Shown: piece by piece, positions 63,051-64,000 of the stretch
How positions within the stretch are numbered: the first letter of the stretch is position 1
Layout of the letters: each line of letters begins with the position of its first letter
Assembly (NCBI GenBank): GCA_016713785.1
Contig: JADJOM010000001.1
Location: forward strand, 806,001-870,000
Source of the DNA: Gemmatimonadota bacterium
GTDB lineage: Bacteria > Gemmatimonadota > Gemmatimonadetes > Gemmatimonadales > GWC2-71-9
Length of the DNA stretch: 64,000 nt
Direction of reading: 5' to 3'
Notes under the pieces: generated by a model
Database searches by the model: none
What the model was told of the DNA's origin: nothing
What the model saw: the letters and a program-made list of their open reading frames with translations, nothing else
Made by a program: the position numbers and the translations under genes

Positions 63051-64000
63051 ATGTCCATGAAGACGATCATCGAGCCGTTCCGCATCAAGTCCGTCGAGCC
63101 GATCCGCCTGACCACCCCGGCCGAGCGGGAGGAGCGGTTGCGGGAGGCCGCCTACAATGCCTTCCTGCTCCGCTCGGAGGACGTGCTGATCGACCTGCTG
63201 ACCGACAGCGGCACCTCGGCGATGTCGAGCGAGCAGTGGGCGTCGCTGATGCGTGGGGATGAATCGTACGCCGGCAGCCCCTCGTGGTACCGGTTCGAGA
63301 AGGCGGTGCAGGATATCTTCGGCTTCCAGCACGTGCTCCCCACCCACCAGGGGCGCGCGGCGGAGCGGATCCTCTTCTCGGTGCTCTGCAAGCCGGGCGA
63401 CGTGGTGCCGAGCAACACCCACTTCGACACCACCCGGGCGAACGTGGAGTTCACCGGGGCCCGCGCCGTGGACCTGGTCATCCCCGAGGGCCGGCAGCCG
63501 CAGGCGGTGCACCCCTTCAAGGGCAACATGGACGTGGCGGCGCTGGAGCGGCTCATCGCCGAGGTGGGGCGCGAGAAGATCCCGCTGTGCATGCTGACGG
63601 TGACCAACAACAGCGGGGGCGGGCAGCCGGTGTCGATGGCCAACATCCGCGCCGTGTCGGCGGTGTGCCGGGCGCACGGCATCCCGCTGTACATCGACGC
63701 CTGCCGGTTCGCCGAGAACGCCTACTTCATCAAGCTGCGCGAGGCCGGCTACGCGGACCGCTCGCCGCTGGCGATCGCGCGGGAGATGTTCTCCCACGCC
63801 GACGGCGCGACGATGTCGGCCAAGAAGGACGGCCTGGCCAACATCGGCGGGTTCCTGGCCAGCAACAACGCGCAGGTGGCGGTGCAGGAGCGCAACCTGC
63901 TGATCCTCACCGAGGGCTTTCCCACCTACGGCGGACTGGCGGGCCGCGACCTCGAGGCCATCGCGGTCGGGCTGCACGAGGCGCTGGCGGAAGACTACCT
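63051..64000 (+). CDS. Tryptophanase/tyrosine phenol-lyase family beta-eliminating lyase (partial, C-terminus outside window)
   Basis: The first 316 codons of a PLP lyase that splits tryptophan to indole (or tyrosine to phenol), pyruvate and ammonia. It opens IIEPFRIKSVEPIRLTT (family: I-x-E-P-F-R-I-K-x-V-E-P-I), then LIDLLTDSGTSAMS, YAGSPSWYRFE, LPTHQGRAAE, SNTHFDTTRANVEFTGA, TNNSGGGQPVSMANIR and the PLP lysine in MSAKKDGLANIGGF. Discriminating C-terminal residues are missing, so tryptophanase and tyrosine phenol-lyase cannot be separated. ATG 63051 (or 63057) is the start; the frame is open at 64000. A possible -10 (CATATT) lies near 63011-63016. Confidence 0.88.
   Translation, partial: MSMKTIIEPFRIKSVEPIRLTTPAEREERLREAAYNAFLLRSEDVLIDLLTDSGTSAMSSEQWASLMRGDESYAGSPSWYRFEKAVQDIFGFQHVLPTHQGRAAERILFSVLCKPGDVVPSNTHFDTTRANVEFTGARAVDLVIPEGRQPQAVHPFKGNMDVAALERLIAEVGREKIPLCMLTVTNNSGGGQPVSMANIRAVSAVCRAHGIPLYIDACRFAENAYFIKLREAGYADRSPLAIAREMFSHADGATMSAKKDGLANIGGFLASNNAQVAVQERNLLILTEGFPTYGGLAGRDLEAIAVGLHEALAEDY

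Noticed and set aside
61707..63977. Reading the flavoprotein frame as a 756-residue protein starting near 63977
   Set aside because: The extra 350 codons lie antisense to the tryptophanase-type gene and have low-complexity translation; the GTG at 62933 directly precedes the FAD motif.

Overview
The window is about 70% GC, bacterial and mostly chromosomal-core in character. It has no insertion sequence, prophage, CRISPR array, tRNA or rRNA that I can support. Many exported proteins carry signal peptides ending in A-Q (ModA, the M28 peptidase, the VIT/VWA protein, two small beta-barrels, PBP4). Outer-membrane components (a TonB receptor and the barrels) show a diderm cell. A SARP-type (BTAD) sensor fused to a beta-propeller, together with these features, points by inference to the Gemmatimonadota. 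No ribosomal marker is present to prove it.

Layout. 1-2430 (minus): molybdate ABC transporter modA-modB-modC, with modC running off the left edge. 2489-9700: a stand-alone response regulator, a saccharopine-dehydrogenase-family enzyme behind a structured leader, a PAP2 phosphatase, CutA, an MgtE magnesium channel, an exported JAMM-like protein, a Yip1 membrane protein and a HExxH lipoprotein. 9883-15736: a 1384-residue BTAD/ATPase/membrane/propeller sensor, a small exported protein and a YfcC-type carrier. 15951-18841: GNAT, acyl-ACP desaturase, lipoprotein, YggT and YggU. 18828-24500: a promoter, a SAM-II riboswitch, metH, and a homocysteine methyltransferase fused to methylenetetrahydrofolate reductase; together these form the SAM-regulated methionine and one-carbon unit. 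24509-32523 (minus): a complete Kdp potassium uptake operon, (small ORF)-kdpF-A-B-C-D-E, including two mini-genes of under 30 codons.

32653-39736: acyl-CoA dehydrogenase, PBP4-type D,D-carboxypeptidase, an OmpR-family two-component system with a candidate operator, and a SigK/RskA-like sigma/anti-sigma pair. 39855-44031 (minus): a His/Cys-rich exported protein, TonB receptor and lipoprotein that look like a metal-handling unit, next to a PLP aminotransferase. 44085-54462: an Ig-repeat lipoprotein, M42 and M28 peptidases, a HEAT protein, free-methionine-R-sulfoxide reductase, an alpha/beta hydrolase, an unknown protein, a PolX without polymerase residues, and endonuclease III. The last several genes overlap by 1-4 nt and form a repair/maintenance operon. 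54475-61657: a lipoprotein, a GNAT, a VIT/VWA protein, an ECF sigma factor with two paralogous zinc anti-sigma proteins, and two small outer-membrane barrels. 61707-64000: a HI0933-type flavoprotein and the start of a tryptophanase/tyrosine phenol-lyase.

The most notable signals are: a near-textbook SAM-II riboswitch before metH; an unidentified multi-stem leader before the saccharopine dehydrogenase; a recurrent TANNNT hexamer 5-9 nt before start codons that lack a Shine-Dalgarno (probable leaderless mRNAs); a PolX whose three polymerase aspartates are all replaced; and the one-polypeptide BTAD sensor.
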